Shown one piece after another: positions 8,706 through 17,649 of a stretch of DNA of 50,992 bases (the first letter of the stretch is position 1; every line of letters starts with the position of its first letter). The notes under the pieces were generated by a model. It did no database searches. It was not told where the DNA came from and worked only from the letters and a program-made list of their open reading frames with translations. Origin of the DNA: Candidatus Thorarchaeota archaeon (GTDB lineage: Archaea; Asgardarchaeota; Thorarchaeia; Thorarchaeales; Thorarchaeaceae); contig JAEORG010000055.1 in NCBI GenBank assembly GCA_016841005.1, forward strand, positions 1 to 50,992, written 5' to 3'. The translations under genes and the position numbers were made by a program.

Positions 8706-11027
8706 TTATTTCTCAAGATTCTGTCTTGCATCCTTCCACATGAGTTCGGACAAGACTGTGAACATATCAGCGACTCCCTCACCGGTCTTGGCACTGCTCT
8801 CCATGTAGTAGAAACCTTGATCTTCAGCCCATTTCTTTGCTTCATCAGATGGTACTGCCCTGTCAGGAAGGTCAATCTTGTTGCCTACACACAACATAGG
8901 TACACGCATTGCAATTGACTCATCTGCTTCTTGGACCCATTTAACAAGTTCCTGAAATGACCTTCTTCTTGTGACGTCAAATACGAGAATGACACCTGCT
9001 GCTCCACTGTAGTACATCTTACGTACAGCCTTGAATCGCGCCTGACCTGCAACGTCCCACGCTTGTACTTTGATGCCAACTGCGTATGCTGACTCTGGTG
9101 GTGAAATGTGTGCAAGCTTGACTGCAAACTGCGAACCAATTGTCGTCTTGTAATCGGTTTCGAATTGACCTGTAGTATAACGATTAACCAGTGCAGTCTT
9201 TCCAACCGCACCCTCTCCGATGATCATGACTTTGAATAGGTAGCTGTAGCTGTCCAATTCAGCACCTGGACGAGGTGGTTTGGGAGTTCTGGCACGAATC
9301 TCCGTAATCAAATCGCTCTGGACTTCAACACCAGCAATCTCCATTGGTGGAGGTAGTTCTGGTTGAGTGGTTGCCGCCTCTGTAATTTCAGATTGTGCAA
9401 CATCAACTGATGGAACTTCTACAGGTGTGTCATCAGGGGTTTCTGGAATCATAGATTCTGTTGCAGATTCAGTTCCTCCAAAGAGTTGATCAAGCAAGTC
9501 TTCTGCAGCTTTAAGAGACTCAGCAGAACCACTGCTTGTTGAGATGACGAATTTCTCACCAGATTCAACAGCACCAAAACCTGTGCCATCAACTTCAGGA
9601 AATGATTCGTCGTCTATTGTGACTGATTCATCAACATGTATCGTGACAGGTGGAGTAGCTGCAGGCGCTGCCTGAATCATGCCTTCATCAACCAGGATTG
9701 CAGTTTCAGGGGTTGTGACCTGCCTAACGATACCACGCTCATCCGTCCACATCAGAACAATTGGACGTACAATAACGGTACCTTGCTCACGGGGCATCAA
9801 ATTGATATCAATTGCCTTTGTTTCATGAGGTCCAATATCAAAACGTATTTGCTGAGGGTCAACTTCAAGATTGTTCTTAGGGAACCAGTAGACCTTTCCT
9901 GTAATGCCTTGGACAGGGATGTCTGTTACATTCACTACAGTCAATCTACCACTCATTTCAGTACTACCATCATTAGGTGTTGTTACTTTGAATTTCGGAA
10001 TAATGTGATACAATCCCTGCACAACTTGGAGAGGCTTTTCTGATACTCCGACAAGTACTTCTTTGAGATCATCACCACTTGCATCACCAACTGCAATTGA
10101 AAGAATCTTAGATCCAATATCTACCTCTGTAATCTTAGTTAGTTCAGCCATATACAAATTGTAGAATGCAATTTTGTAGTCAGATGTTGCAACAACTACT
10201 TCATCCATATGATCTGCATTTAGCTCCTCAATCCTAACAGAAAGAGCTTTGATGTTCTCAAGTTCTGAGAATAGTTCGAGCTTGCTTTCTTCATTCCTAT
10301 ACACACGTATTGAACCATCGTGCGTGACAATGGCTAGCTCCATCTTGCGGTCTCCAAGTATATCACCTGATGCGACAGAGATTACCGGGCTGGGCAATTG
10401 GAGAGCTTCTATTTGCTCTAGAGAACCATTTGATACCTTGAACACTCGAATTGAACCATCGCGATTTCCTGTGACAATCTCATCTATCTCATCGCCAATG
10501 ACATCGCAAGTACCAATTGCAATTGGCATGTCTTCAAGTAGTCTTTGAGTGTACTCACTCATCTTGTTTTCTGGACTAAGTTGGAATACACGAAGTGTAG
10601 AATCACTTGCTCCAGCAAGAATCTCATTCTTACCATCTCCTGTTACATCAGTAACAACTACAGTAGTAACAAATCTATCAACAGCAGCAGCTGCAAGGAG
10701 TTCAAGTGTTCCACTCTCATTATAGCGATAGACTTGAACAGTTCCTGCATTTCCAGGAGATTCGCCAGGTCCAACACTGCGTCCAACTACCAATTCCATT
10801 TGACCGTCATTATTCGCATCGGCAATCTTAATGGAAAGAATCGCACCAGTCACATCATGCTGAGCAAGAAGTTGAGTCCCGCCATTAGAAATGTTGTAAA
10901 GACGGACTACACCATCACGACCTCCTGTACACATTTGGGAGGTACCAGAGCCAGTTACATCTCCTACTGCTATTGCGCTTGTACTAAGCTCGTCTGGAAT
11001 ATCAAACAAGATTCGTGGTGAAACCAA
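8706..11027 (-). CDS. Seven-bladed beta-propeller / beta-sandwich / Rab-like small GTPase fusion
   Basis: 773 residues in three parts. (1) Residues about 15-340 have seven repeats of 46-57 residues, each with an Asp-rich turn such as DVTGDGKNEILAG followed by a DGSIRVFKV-type strand. This is the FG-GAP/WD-like pattern and predicts one closed seven-bladed propeller. (2) Residues about 345-450 look like an all-beta, Ig- or adaptin-ear-like sandwich. (3) After an acidic, Pro/Thr-rich linker (about 450-590) comes a complete Rab/Ras-type GTPase: P-loop GEGAVGKT (604-611), switch Thr region TTIG, WDVAGQ (657-662), NKID (716-719) and SAK (745-747). No signal peptide and no C-terminal Cys, so it is likely cytosolic and not prenylated. 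TTG 11027 is used, with GGAG about 10 bases upstream. Probably a scaffold-linked molecular switch; partner unknown. Confidence 0.9.
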   Translation of the reverse strand: MVSPRILFDIPDELSTSAIAVGDVTGSGTSQMCTGGRDGVVRLYNISNGGTQLLAQHDVTGAILSIKIADANNDGQMELVVGRSVGPGESPGNAGTVQVYRYNESGTLELLAAAAVDRFVTTVVVTDVTGDGKNEILAGASDSTLRVFQLSPENKMSEYTQRLLEDMPIAIGTCDVIGDEIDEIVTGNRDGSIRVFKVSNGSLEQIEALQLPSPVISVASGDILGDRKMELAIVTHDGSIRVYRNEESKLELFSELENIKALSVRIEELNADHMDEVVVATSDYKIAFYNLYMAELTKITEVDIGSKILSIAVGDASGDDLKEVLVGVSEKPLQVVQGLYHIIPKFKVTTPNDGSTEMSGRLTVVNVTDIPVQGITGKVYWFPKNNLEVDPQQIRFDIGPHETKAIDINLMPREQGTVIVRPIVLMWTDERGIVRQVTTPETAILVDEGMIQAAPAATPPVTIHVDESVTIDDESFPEVDGTGFGAVESGEKFVISTSSGSAESLKAAEDLLDQLFGGTESATESMIPETPDDTPVEVPSVDVAQSEITEAATTQPELPPPMEIAGVEVQSDLITEIRARTPKPPRPGAELDSYSYLFKVMIIGEGAVGKTALVNRYTTGQFETDYKTTIGSQFAVKLAHISPPESAYAVGIKVQAWDVAGQARFKAVRKMYYSGAAGVILVFDVTRRRSFQELVKWVQEADESIAMRVPMLCVGNKIDLPDRAVPSDEAKKWAEDQGFYYMESSAKTGEGVADMFTVLSELMWKDARQNLEK

Positions 11028-11184
11028 ATTATTACAGCTCCATGCTCAAGGGAATTATCCGGCATCGCTTATAATATTGAATTGGAGGTATCTAAGTATT
11101 GCCGAATGTCATATCGAGTCTGTCATTGAGCCTTTTTTTACTTTGCTTGATGGTCCTCGAAATGCGCAATATCATTAAAGGCAC

Positions 11185-11194
11185 AGTATATAAC
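11185..11194 (+). promoter_or_regulatory. TATA-like box upstream of the ABC ATPase gene
   Basis: AGTATATAAC lies about 25-34 bases before GTG 11219, so the transcript would begin almost at the start codon. The 191-base region between the divergent GTPase-fusion and ATPase genes holds no gene that I can see. Confidence 0.4.
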
Positions 11195-11218
11195 ATCCTA
11201 TATGTCGCTTCAGATTAG

Positions 11219-12001
11219 GTGTCAGAATTGACCAAGCTCTCGGTACGTAATATTTCAAAGGCGTATTCAAATGGCGAGAACGGTGAGAAATTGATACTTG
11301 ATGACATCAGCTTTGATGTCAATGAGAGAGAATTTCTAAGTATATTAGGACCATCAGGTTGTGGAAAAACCACTCTTCTAAAAATTATTGCAGGCCTCTT
11401 GAAACCAGATACAGGTAGAATTCTGATTGATGGAAAAGAAGAAACACTTGGACATAATAGAGTTGCATTGATATTCCAACAAGAATCTCTCTTTCCTTGG
11501 CTTACTGTTAGAAAGAATATTGAGTTCGGACTTGAAATTCATGGGATAAAGGAAGGATTCAGACACCCTTTGGTGAACGAAATGATTTCTCTAGTTGGAA
11601 TTGAGGGGCTTGAAGATCACTATCCACACGAGATATCAGGGGGCCAGGCAAGGAAGGTGGAGATGGCACGGAGTCTAGTAACAAGTCCTGATGTTCTTGC
11701 TTCAGATGAAGGTTTCTCAAATCTGGATGCGCAGACACGTAATCATATTCAGACAGAGTTTCTCAGGGTCTGGGAAAAAACAGGATCTACTATTCTATTT
11801 GTGACGCATAATGTCGATGAAGCAGTCTTTATGGCTGATAGAATCTTGGTCATGAGTAATGTACCTTCAAAGATTATTGCAGAATATGATATTGACCTCC
11901 CAAGACCACGTGTAAGAGCGAGTAGTGAGAGCCGAGAATTTCGGGCAAAGATTCTAGAAGTTCTCAAAGTAGAACAAGAAAAAGCCCTTCAGATTCGCTA
12001 G
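11219..12001 (+). CDS. ABC transporter ATP-binding protein, nitrate/sulfonate/taurine type
   Basis: 260-residue ATPase of the SsuB/TauB/NrtD-like group. Walker A GPSGCGKTT, Q-loop LIFQQESLFPWLTVRKNI, signature ISGGQARKVEMARSL, Walker B region VLASDEGFSNLD and H-loop FVTHNVDEA are all present. The Walker B region is slightly odd: the usual DEPF is DEGF, although the catalytic Glu remains. It would energise the permease and binding protein encoded on the opposite strand just downstream. The two genes end against each other (both stop codons TAG, no gap). GTG start at 11219 is supported by the TATA spacing; TTG 11228 is an alternative. Substrate class inferred from family only. Confidence 0.9.
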   Translation: MSELTKLSVRNISKAYSNGENGEKLILDDISFDVNEREFLSILGPSGCGKTTLLKIIAGLLKPDTGRILIDGKEETLGHNRVALIFQQESLFPWLTVRKNIEFGLEIHGIKEGFRHPLVNEMISLVGIEGLEDHYPHEISGGQARKVEMARSLVTSPDVLASDEGFSNLDAQTRNHIQTEFLRVWEKTGSTILFVTHNVDEAVFMADRILVMSNVPSKIIAEYDIDLPRPRVRASSESREFRAKILEVLKVEQEKALQIR

Positions 12002-12832
12002 CTACACAGAAACTTCTTGGCGATATCGAAGTAGATATCTCTCAATCAGTAGGAAAAGGTAGCTGAATGTAAATCCAATAACACCAATAACTAGCATTGC
12101 AGATATAGTCTGCCCGACTAGACCAAGTTGTTCAGTTAATATCACAAGATAACCTAAACCCAACCCCCCACCAATCATCTCTGCTGCAACAAGACACATC
12201 CAACCGATACCAAAACCGATTCTCACTCCAGCAAAGATCTCTGGCGCTGCAGAGGGGAGTATGACTTTTGAGAGAACTTGAGTTTCTGATGCACCAAATG
12301 TACAAGCAACATCTAGGTGAACAGATTCTGTACGTTTGACACCTGCGGTTGTATTAAGTAATATCGGAAAGAAAGCACCGATCCAGATAATGAACACTTG
12401 AGCTCCATTAATATTCGAATGAAAAAGAAGTATTGAGATGGGAATCCAAGCAATGGGAGGAATGGGTCGCATCGCTTCAACAACTGGACCTAGAATTGCA
12501 CCAGCAAGCTTGTATCGACCAATTGCAATTCCGAGAGGAACAGCAGTAAGAAAGGCTACAAAGAAACCAATCGCGACTCGATAAAGACTCATACTTGTAT
12601 GAACGAGGAGAGTCTGTCCATCTGCATCTCCCTCAATAATCAATTCGATGAAAGATACTGCAACTCCATCCAAGCCAATCCTTGATTGTGTAGATATCAT
12701 GGCAATAAGTTGCCAAATAAACAAGAGCACAGCTAGAGGTACGATCCCCTTGACCACGATATCCCGTAAGGAAGGAAATATCTGGGTTCTTTTAGAGGAT
12801 CTTGGGACTGACTCCTTTGGATTATTAGCCAT
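12002..12832 (-). CDS. ABC transporter permease, SsuC/TauC-like
   Basis: 276-residue inner permease with about six membrane helices of the BPD_transp_1 type. It carries the EAA-type loop (LDVACTFGASETQVLSKVILP, beginning near residue 175) that contacts the ATPase. ATG 12832 is used; TTG 12841 is the extended alternative. It lies 50 bases downstream of the binding-protein gene on the same strand, so the two are co-transcribed, while its ATPase is convergent on the other strand. Family members import sulfonates, taurine, nitrate or pyrimidine precursors; the sequence alone does not say which. Confidence 0.9.
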   Translation of the reverse strand: MANNPKESVPRSSKRTQIFPSLRDIVVKGIVPLAVLLFIWQLIAMISTQSRIGLDGVAVSFIELIIEGDADGQTLLVHTSMSLYRVAIGFFVAFLTAVPLGIAIGRYKLAGAILGPVVEAMRPIPPIAWIPISILLFHSNINGAQVFIIWIGAFFPILLNTTAGVKRTESVHLDVACTFGASETQVLSKVILPSAAPEIFAGVRIGFGIGWMCLVAAEMIGGGLGLGYLVILTEQLGLVGQTISAMLVIGVIGFTFSYLFLLIERYLLRYRQEVSV

Positions 12833-12882
12833 CGCTCTCAAGTGTTCCCAATCTTTAGCTTCTTTTGTGTCTGTCGCTTCTA

Positions 12883-13863
12883 TTATGCCGCATTGAGATA
12901 GCTCGTATCGATGAAAGTATCAAGATATGTAGTCACTTGACTCTCCTCTAAGGTCACGAGGTCCTCAGAAATTAGAAAACGAAGGTATGCTTCGATACCA
13001 GGAACATTGACTGTATGATTGTACGTAATCCGATCGAATGCAGTAGAAACTGGGGGTTCATCGATTCCAAGCCAATCAACTGCAATTGATAATGCCTCTG
13101 CAGGGTGAGACAGAATCCATTCAGATGCTTGTACGTGAATGTCTATGACTTTCTGAACGATTTCAGGTTTCGCATTCAAGAAATTGTTATCCCCAGCAAC
13201 CACACAACATGGATGTTGAGGCCAAATATCCCCTGAGAGCAGAAGAGGAACAGTGATCCCCGCATCTGCAGCCCATGCTGGAAATGGTTCCCATGCGATC
13301 TATGCTGGCGCGTCAGGGGTAAGTAAGTCAGCCATATCCTGAACTCGAGCAGCTTGCAGAGTTACATTATCAACAGTCAGGCCATACTGACTTAATGCAA
13401 GACGTAGCAGAAAATTCTGAACTGTCGAGGGACCTGGATGATAGATTGTCTTTCCTGCAAGATCTGTGACATTAGTAATATGACCAGCATCATACTCTGA
13501 CTTGAGTACCTCAAGCGAAGAACCTTCTGAGTTTGCACCAGCGAGCACAGTTATACCAATATCCTGGTTAATACTCTTAACTAGAGCAGGTGCAGCTCCT
13601 AGATAACCCATATCTATCTGACCAGATAGAAATCCATCCATTTCATACGCACCATTCTGATATTGTAAAAGTTCAACCTTTAGACCAGCATCCTCAAACC
13701 ATCCATTCACATATGCTACTCTAAGAGCAAGTTGATGGAGGTCCTGAGAAAGATATCCAATACGAACATCTGGAATGGTCGTTGGGTACCAGAATGCAAT
13801 AACTGCTGCTGATGAAACGATAACAATGGCAACTACAAGAGCACCAGATTTCTTTCTATCCAT
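12883..13863 (-). pseudogene. ABC transporter substrate-binding protein (NMT1/SsuA-like) with one in-frame TAG
   Basis: Reading from ATG 13863, the frame gives 187 residues, one TAG codon at 13302-13300, then 138 more residues in the same frame with no further stop. Together they make a normal 325-326-residue binding protein. An N-terminal hydrophobic anchor (VVAIVIVSSAAVIAFW) is followed by VRIGYLSQDLHQLALRVA, GYLGAAPALV and, just after the TAG, IAWEPFPAWAADAG. WEP-type motifs are conserved in SsuA/NMT1 proteins, so the reading frame is clearly one gene. The TAG could be a nonsense mutation, a sequencing error, or a recoded amber codon. TAG is also an ordinary stop for many genes in this window. 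Partner of the permease and ATPase beside it. Confidence 0.8.
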
Positions 13864-13968
13864 CTAATGTGACTCCTCGTGTGAGCATTCTATAAACTTT
13901 GTATAAGAGGATTGGGATATGTGAATGAATAGAGAAGTTATTATGCCTTGATAGACCCTCTCTATATC

Positions 13969-14343
13969 ATGTCGCTCCGAGATCGAATTCCAGACCAACT
14001 GAAACTATCAGACGCCTTGGTTTCAATCACATTAGAGGATGATGTGGGGGTCTTTGATACGGGGGATTATGTGTTAATCGAAGTGTCACCAAATGCAGGA
14101 AGAATCAATGTCCCTAAAATCGCACAGACTGTCAATACTCTCGTCAAGAGAGAAAAGAAAATGGTAGCAGTAAGAGGATATGGTTTCAAAGGTGTAGGAT
14201 TAGGGGTTAGAATTGCACATGAAATCAAGAATCTAGAAACACGATTCGACTATTTAATGACATTTGATACCTTCGAAGCATCAGAAGGCGCAGATAAACA
14301 GACTATTACCAGTATTCAGATTGTGATTATGCCACCTACATAG
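13969..14343 (+). CDS. Alba-like nucleic-acid-binding protein (diverged)
   Basis: 124 residues from ATG 13969 (TTG 13948 is an upstream alternative). The core reads INVPKIAQTVNTLVKREKK, VAVRGYGFKGVGLGVRIAHEI and a closing ITSIQIVIM. That order (helix, strand with a basic-Gly turn, helix, final strand) matches the Alba/IF3-C-like fold. In Alba the turn is ARG-AISKAVDVAE and the protein ends STIEIVL. Family members coat DNA or bind RNA. This protein is more acidic at the start than chromatin Alba proteins and the match is by pattern only, so an RNA-related role is possible. The following gene begins 26 bases later on the same strand. Confidence 0.55.
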   Translation: MSLRDRIPDQLKLSDALVSITLEDDVGVFDTGDYVLIEVSPNAGRINVPKIAQTVNTLVKREKKMVAVRGYGFKGVGLGVRIAHEIKNLETRFDYLMTFDTFEASEGADKQTITSIQIVIMPPT

Positions 14344-14368
14344 TTCACACCTCTGGAGTATCCACAAC

Positions 14369-15016
14369 ATGGGGTCGAATATCAATCCTGCAAGAAAGAA
14401 AGTCCAGCGCAAAAGAATTAGCTCAAGTCTTTCAAAAATAGTGTTTCCTGAAGTTTGTCCTGTATGCATGGATGAAGCGGAGGACCTTGTGGCACTAACA
14501 ATCATGGAATCACAAGATCGGTGGATAGAGAGTCGAAGCCTTGTTGGTGGATGGATGAAATCACAGAATAAGGTTGAAGTCGCCTTACAGGAATCAAGAG
14601 GAGGTATAACATTCTGGATTCCTGCTTGTTTGCAACATGGTTCAGATACAATAACAACACCAAGGAAGAAGATAATCGCTGCAATTGGATTTCTCCTTCT
14701 TATCTATCCGTTTATCTTCTATACTCTTGGAATTGCTACTGCTCTAGAATTCGACAGGCCTCTATCTGGGATGCTATTGTCATTAATATTAATCATCTGT
14801 CTGATTATTATTGATATCATGTACGGTTTCTATCCAAGAGCATTAGAAAGAAGTGTTAAGATTGAGAATATATCTAGAACTAAGGATAGAGTCATAATTA
14901 TCTTGAAAAATGATGATTACAGAAATCAATTCCTTGAACAAAATGCTCTTCATGCTGAATTGCTGGAAAATATGAAAAGGGAAACCAACACTGAAATTGA
15001 TGATGGAGGGAAATAG
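14369..15016 (+). CDS. Membrane protein with N-terminal CPVC motif, unknown function
   Basis: 215 residues, not recognised. The N-terminus is basic (PARKKVQRKR) and cytosolic by charge. CPVC at about residue 30 and a CLQH at about 88 could form a treble-clef or ribbon-like zinc site. Two hydrophobic helices follow (about 101-122 and 131-150), then a soluble tail of about 65 residues with a basic/acidic end. ATG 14369 has GGAG 10 bases upstream. Its last 17 bases overlap the following beta-helix gene, implying coupling. The layout (zinc site, paired helices, tail) suggests a small membrane-bound adaptor, but that is inference. Confidence 0.6.
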   Translation: MGSNINPARKKVQRKRISSSLSKIVFPEVCPVCMDEAEDLVALTIMESQDRWIESRSLVGGWMKSQNKVEVALQESRGGITFWIPACLQHGSDTITTPRKKIIAAIGFLLLIYPFIFYTLGIATALEFDRPLSGMLLSLILIICLIIIDIMYGFYPRALERSVKIENISRTKDRVIIILKNDDYRNQFLEQNALHAELLENMKRETNTEIDDGGK

Positions 15017-16205
15017 AATTCGGAAAACGGTTAGCCTTGTTGTAATTTCGCTGCTACTCTTTATACCCGGAATGGGTCTACTAGGACACCAAAGGCTTCC
15101 TCAAGAAATTCGAGGGACTGTTAGAGAGTTTACTTTGAGTCAATACACTACACACTCACCTATCTCGATAAATAATGATACGCAATTTCAGAATCAAGGT
15201 TTCTCGGGTTCTGGCACCTCAGAAGATCCATATCTAATTGAGAATGTCATTATCAATACAACATTTGTTAATCCAATTAATATTGTAAATACAAGAGCCT
15301 ATTTCATTATTCGCGGATGTAAAATTCTAGCAGAAGATACAGGAATATATTTGTTCAATGTGAGCAATGGTGTGATCGAGGATTCTATATTTCAGGGGGG
15401 TATTGATGGTATTTATGCAGGTAATAGTACAAACATGAGAATAGATGACTGTGAATTTCTTCTTGCATATATTGGAATAGAAGGATATGGATTGTCTAAC
15501 AGTACAATTCGAGATTCGAGGTTTCATCATAATGACTGGGGAATCTATTTGATGAGTACTAATGACACTCGAATTCAAGGTTGCACTGTTTACACTAATC
15601 TAAGAGGAATCCAACTCGATGAGGCTACGTATAACATAACAGTATTCTCAAATAGCCTCTGTTGGAACGGAAATCACTTAGGTGGATTCCTTCAAACTCC
15701 AGATAATGCACGTGATCAGTCATATAACAATACTTGGACCTCAAATCGTTGGAGTGATTATACTGGGGATGGGGCATACTTCTTACCAGGAGGGACAGGA
15801 AGACAAGACCTGTTTGCATCCAGGATGGTAGATATTGATTTTCCCGTAGTCTATGGTCTTGACGATATCAGGTATGATGAAGGCGCTGTCGGTAATTGGT
15901 TAAACTGGAATGCTACAGATCCTCTTCCTGCATATCTTAATGTATACATTGATGATGATTTGTTTGAGCTCCAAACTTGGACATCCGAAAACTACAGATT
16001 ATTGGTGGATGGATTTCCATTAGGCTCACATAATATCACAATTCAATATATTGATGCTGCAGGTAATACAGGCATTGACCAAGTCTGGGTTTCGGTTATG
16101 ATAAGTATCTTTGGTGGAGAAGGTACTGAGTATGTACTGTACGCATCCTTGGGAAGTATCTTGTGTATAACGATTCTACTCTTTGCCATCAAGCGAATGC
16201 GTTGA
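15000..16205 (+). CDS. Surface-anchored right-handed beta-helix protein 1 of 3
   Basis: About 401 residues. An N-terminal signal peptide (KTVSLVVISLLLFIPGMGLL) is followed by the opening module GSGTSEDPYLIEN, shared with the next two genes. Then come parallel beta-helix repeats of about 22-25 residues with N-x-I/V-x-D/N-C turns (NosD/PbH1-like), a small beta-sandwich-like region (about 290-370, including an Ig-like NTGIDQVWVSV) and one C-terminal membrane helix with a basic end (KRMR). It should sit outside the cell, anchored by that helix. Such proteins bind or cleave glycans or act as S-layer decoration; no catalytic residues are identifiable. ATG 15000 or 15003; overlaps the previous gene. 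Confidence 0.8.
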   Translation: MMEGNRIRKTVSLVVISLLLFIPGMGLLGHQRLPQEIRGTVREFTLSQYTTHSPISINNDTQFQNQGFSGSGTSEDPYLIENVIINTTFVNPINIVNTRAYFIIRGCKILAEDTGIYLFNVSNGVIEDSIFQGGIDGIYAGNSTNMRIDDCEFLLAYIGIEGYGLSNSTIRDSRFHHNDWGIYLMSTNDTRIQGCTVYTNLRGIQLDEATYNITVFSNSLCWNGNHLGGFLQTPDNARDQSYNNTWTSNRWSDYTGDGAYFLPGGTGRQDLFASRMVDIDFPVVYGLDDIRYDEGAVGNWLNWNATDPLPAYLNVYIDDDLFELQTWTSENYRLLVDGFPLGSHNITIQYIDAAGNTGIDQVWVSVMISIFGGEGTEYVLYASLGSILCITILLFAIKRMR

Positions 16206-16259
16206 GGTGAATCCTTTTACTTAGCCGGAGAACTCCTTTCATAAATAGGAGATAGAAGA

Positions 16260-17552
16260 GTGCGAATACCGCAAGTGCTAGCTGTGATTCTTTGTATGCT
16301 CATTATTCCTATGTCATCATCATATCTCTACAGCTATACAATCCATATGCGACTAAATTCCAAAATTACTCAAACCTATATGGAACACGATTTCATTTCG
16401 ATTCTTGGTAATGATGACTTTTTATCTCAAGCTGTAAATGAGGGATGGTCAGGGTCAGGAACAAGAGAGAATCCAATCATCATCGAGGGTTATAGAATTC
16501 AAATGTCGCGTCATCTATTCCGAGTAGTAAACACGGACCTGCACTTTATTTTCACTGATTGCTATCTCGATGGAATAGATGGAACCTGGTGTGGCCTCTA
16601 TTTAGCAAATGTGACCAACGGAGTGATAAGAAATACAATTGTGCGAAATTCAGCAATCTCATTTCATATGGTCGAGATTTTCAATTGCACAATGATGAAT
16701 AATGAACTCTATGAGAACTACAATGATGGTATCGTACTAGAACTCGCTTGTAAGGGGAACAATATCACTAACAATCTAATCTATGATAATGATGAGAATG
16801 GTATCCTACTAGATTTTGGATGTGAAAACAATCTTGTAGTGCATAATGAAATCTATGATAATGGAGGGAATGGTATCTATATCTGGCCTGACTCAGCAAC
16901 ATTATCAGCAAACAGGAATTGGATTAGAAATAACAATGTTAGTAGACATTCGGTAGGGATTAGTATTCAAGGACATGAGAACTACGTTTCAGGGAATACT
17001 ATCATCAATTCCTATTCTGCAGGGATTCTGTGTGGAGGAGAACAAAATGCCATTATTAACAACACCATAAGAGATGGTCGTAGGGATGGTATCAGGCTCT
17101 ATTCTTATGCGAACAACATTTTCGTTAGTTCCAATTCAATTCAGAATAACACAAATCGAGGGATTGTAATCAGTAGTACAAGTGATAATAACTCAGTAAT
17201 TCGCAATGACCTGATCAAAAATAATGTTACATGTCAAATGTGGGATGATGGAGAGAACAATTTCTTTTCAGATAATTATTACAGCTCATGGAATGCTCCA
17301 GACGATAACAATGATGGAATTGTGGATATTCCTTATCCTATTGGAGGAGATGCTGCGAGTTTAGATATTTGTCCTTCAACTCTACCTAACTGTGTTATTC
17401 CAGTTTGGTACACACATAGCCTAGTTACTGGATCAACAATTGTTGAAATCTCTGAGGAAAACTATGACTTTGAAATTCGAATGCTTGCGTTAGTGATTAT
17501 TGTTGCTTGCGGCATTGTAATACTTGGTTTGCGTAACCGACGCTTGCGATGA
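16260..17552 (+). CDS. Surface-anchored right-handed beta-helix protein 2 of 3
   Basis: 430 residues with a signal peptide (VLAVILCMLIIPMSSSYLY), the shared module EGWSGSGTRENPIIIEGY, and about ten beta-helix turns rich in Asn. Turns have the NNLIYDNDENGILLDFGCEN type, typical of PbH1/NosD-like proteins. The last turn ends in DDNNDGIVDIPYPIGG, a calcium-loop-like Asp/Asn run found at the end of many archaeal beta-helix proteins. A single C-terminal membrane helix (IIVACGIVILGL) and NRRLR close the protein. GTG 16260 has AGGAGA upstream at good spacing. Paralogue of both neighbours; probably extracellular and carbohydrate-facing, enzymatic activity unknown. Confidence 0.82.
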   Translation: MRIPQVLAVILCMLIIPMSSSYLYSYTIHMRLNSKITQTYMEHDFISILGNDDFLSQAVNEGWSGSGTRENPIIIEGYRIQMSRHLFRVVNTDLHFIFTDCYLDGIDGTWCGLYLANVTNGVIRNTIVRNSAISFHMVEIFNCTMMNNELYENYNDGIVLELACKGNNITNNLIYDNDENGILLDFGCENNLVVHNEIYDNGGNGIYIWPDSATLSANRNWIRNNNVSRHSVGISIQGHENYVSGNTIINSYSAGILCGGEQNAIINNTIRDGRRDGIRLYSYANNIFVSSNSIQNNTNRGIVISSTSDNNSVIRNDLIKNNVTCQMWDDGENNFFSDNYYSSWNAPDDNNDGIVDIPYPIGGDAASLDICPSTLPNCVIPVWYTHSLVTGSTIVEISEENYDFEIRMLALVIIVACGIVILGLRNRRLR

Positions 17553-17649
17553 GTACACCCCATTGCTACAGTCTATAGTATATTATACCAAAATGGTAAT
17601 TCTCAGGGATGTTCTAGTTACTACGGAGGTAAAGATAGAGTGGATACGG

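Noticed and set aside
10545..11021. 158-codon plus-strand ORF inside the propeller-GTPase gene
   Set aside because: Antisense to clearly conserved propeller repeats; Ser/Thr/Asn-rich composition typical of a shadow frame.
12002..13863. Genome-wide TAG recoding suggested by the interrupted binding-protein gene
   Set aside because: Many genes in the window (for example those ending at 3109, 5007, 12001, 15016, 18945, 30423, 32954, 35654 and 43495) use TAG as their normal stop without long read-through frames.
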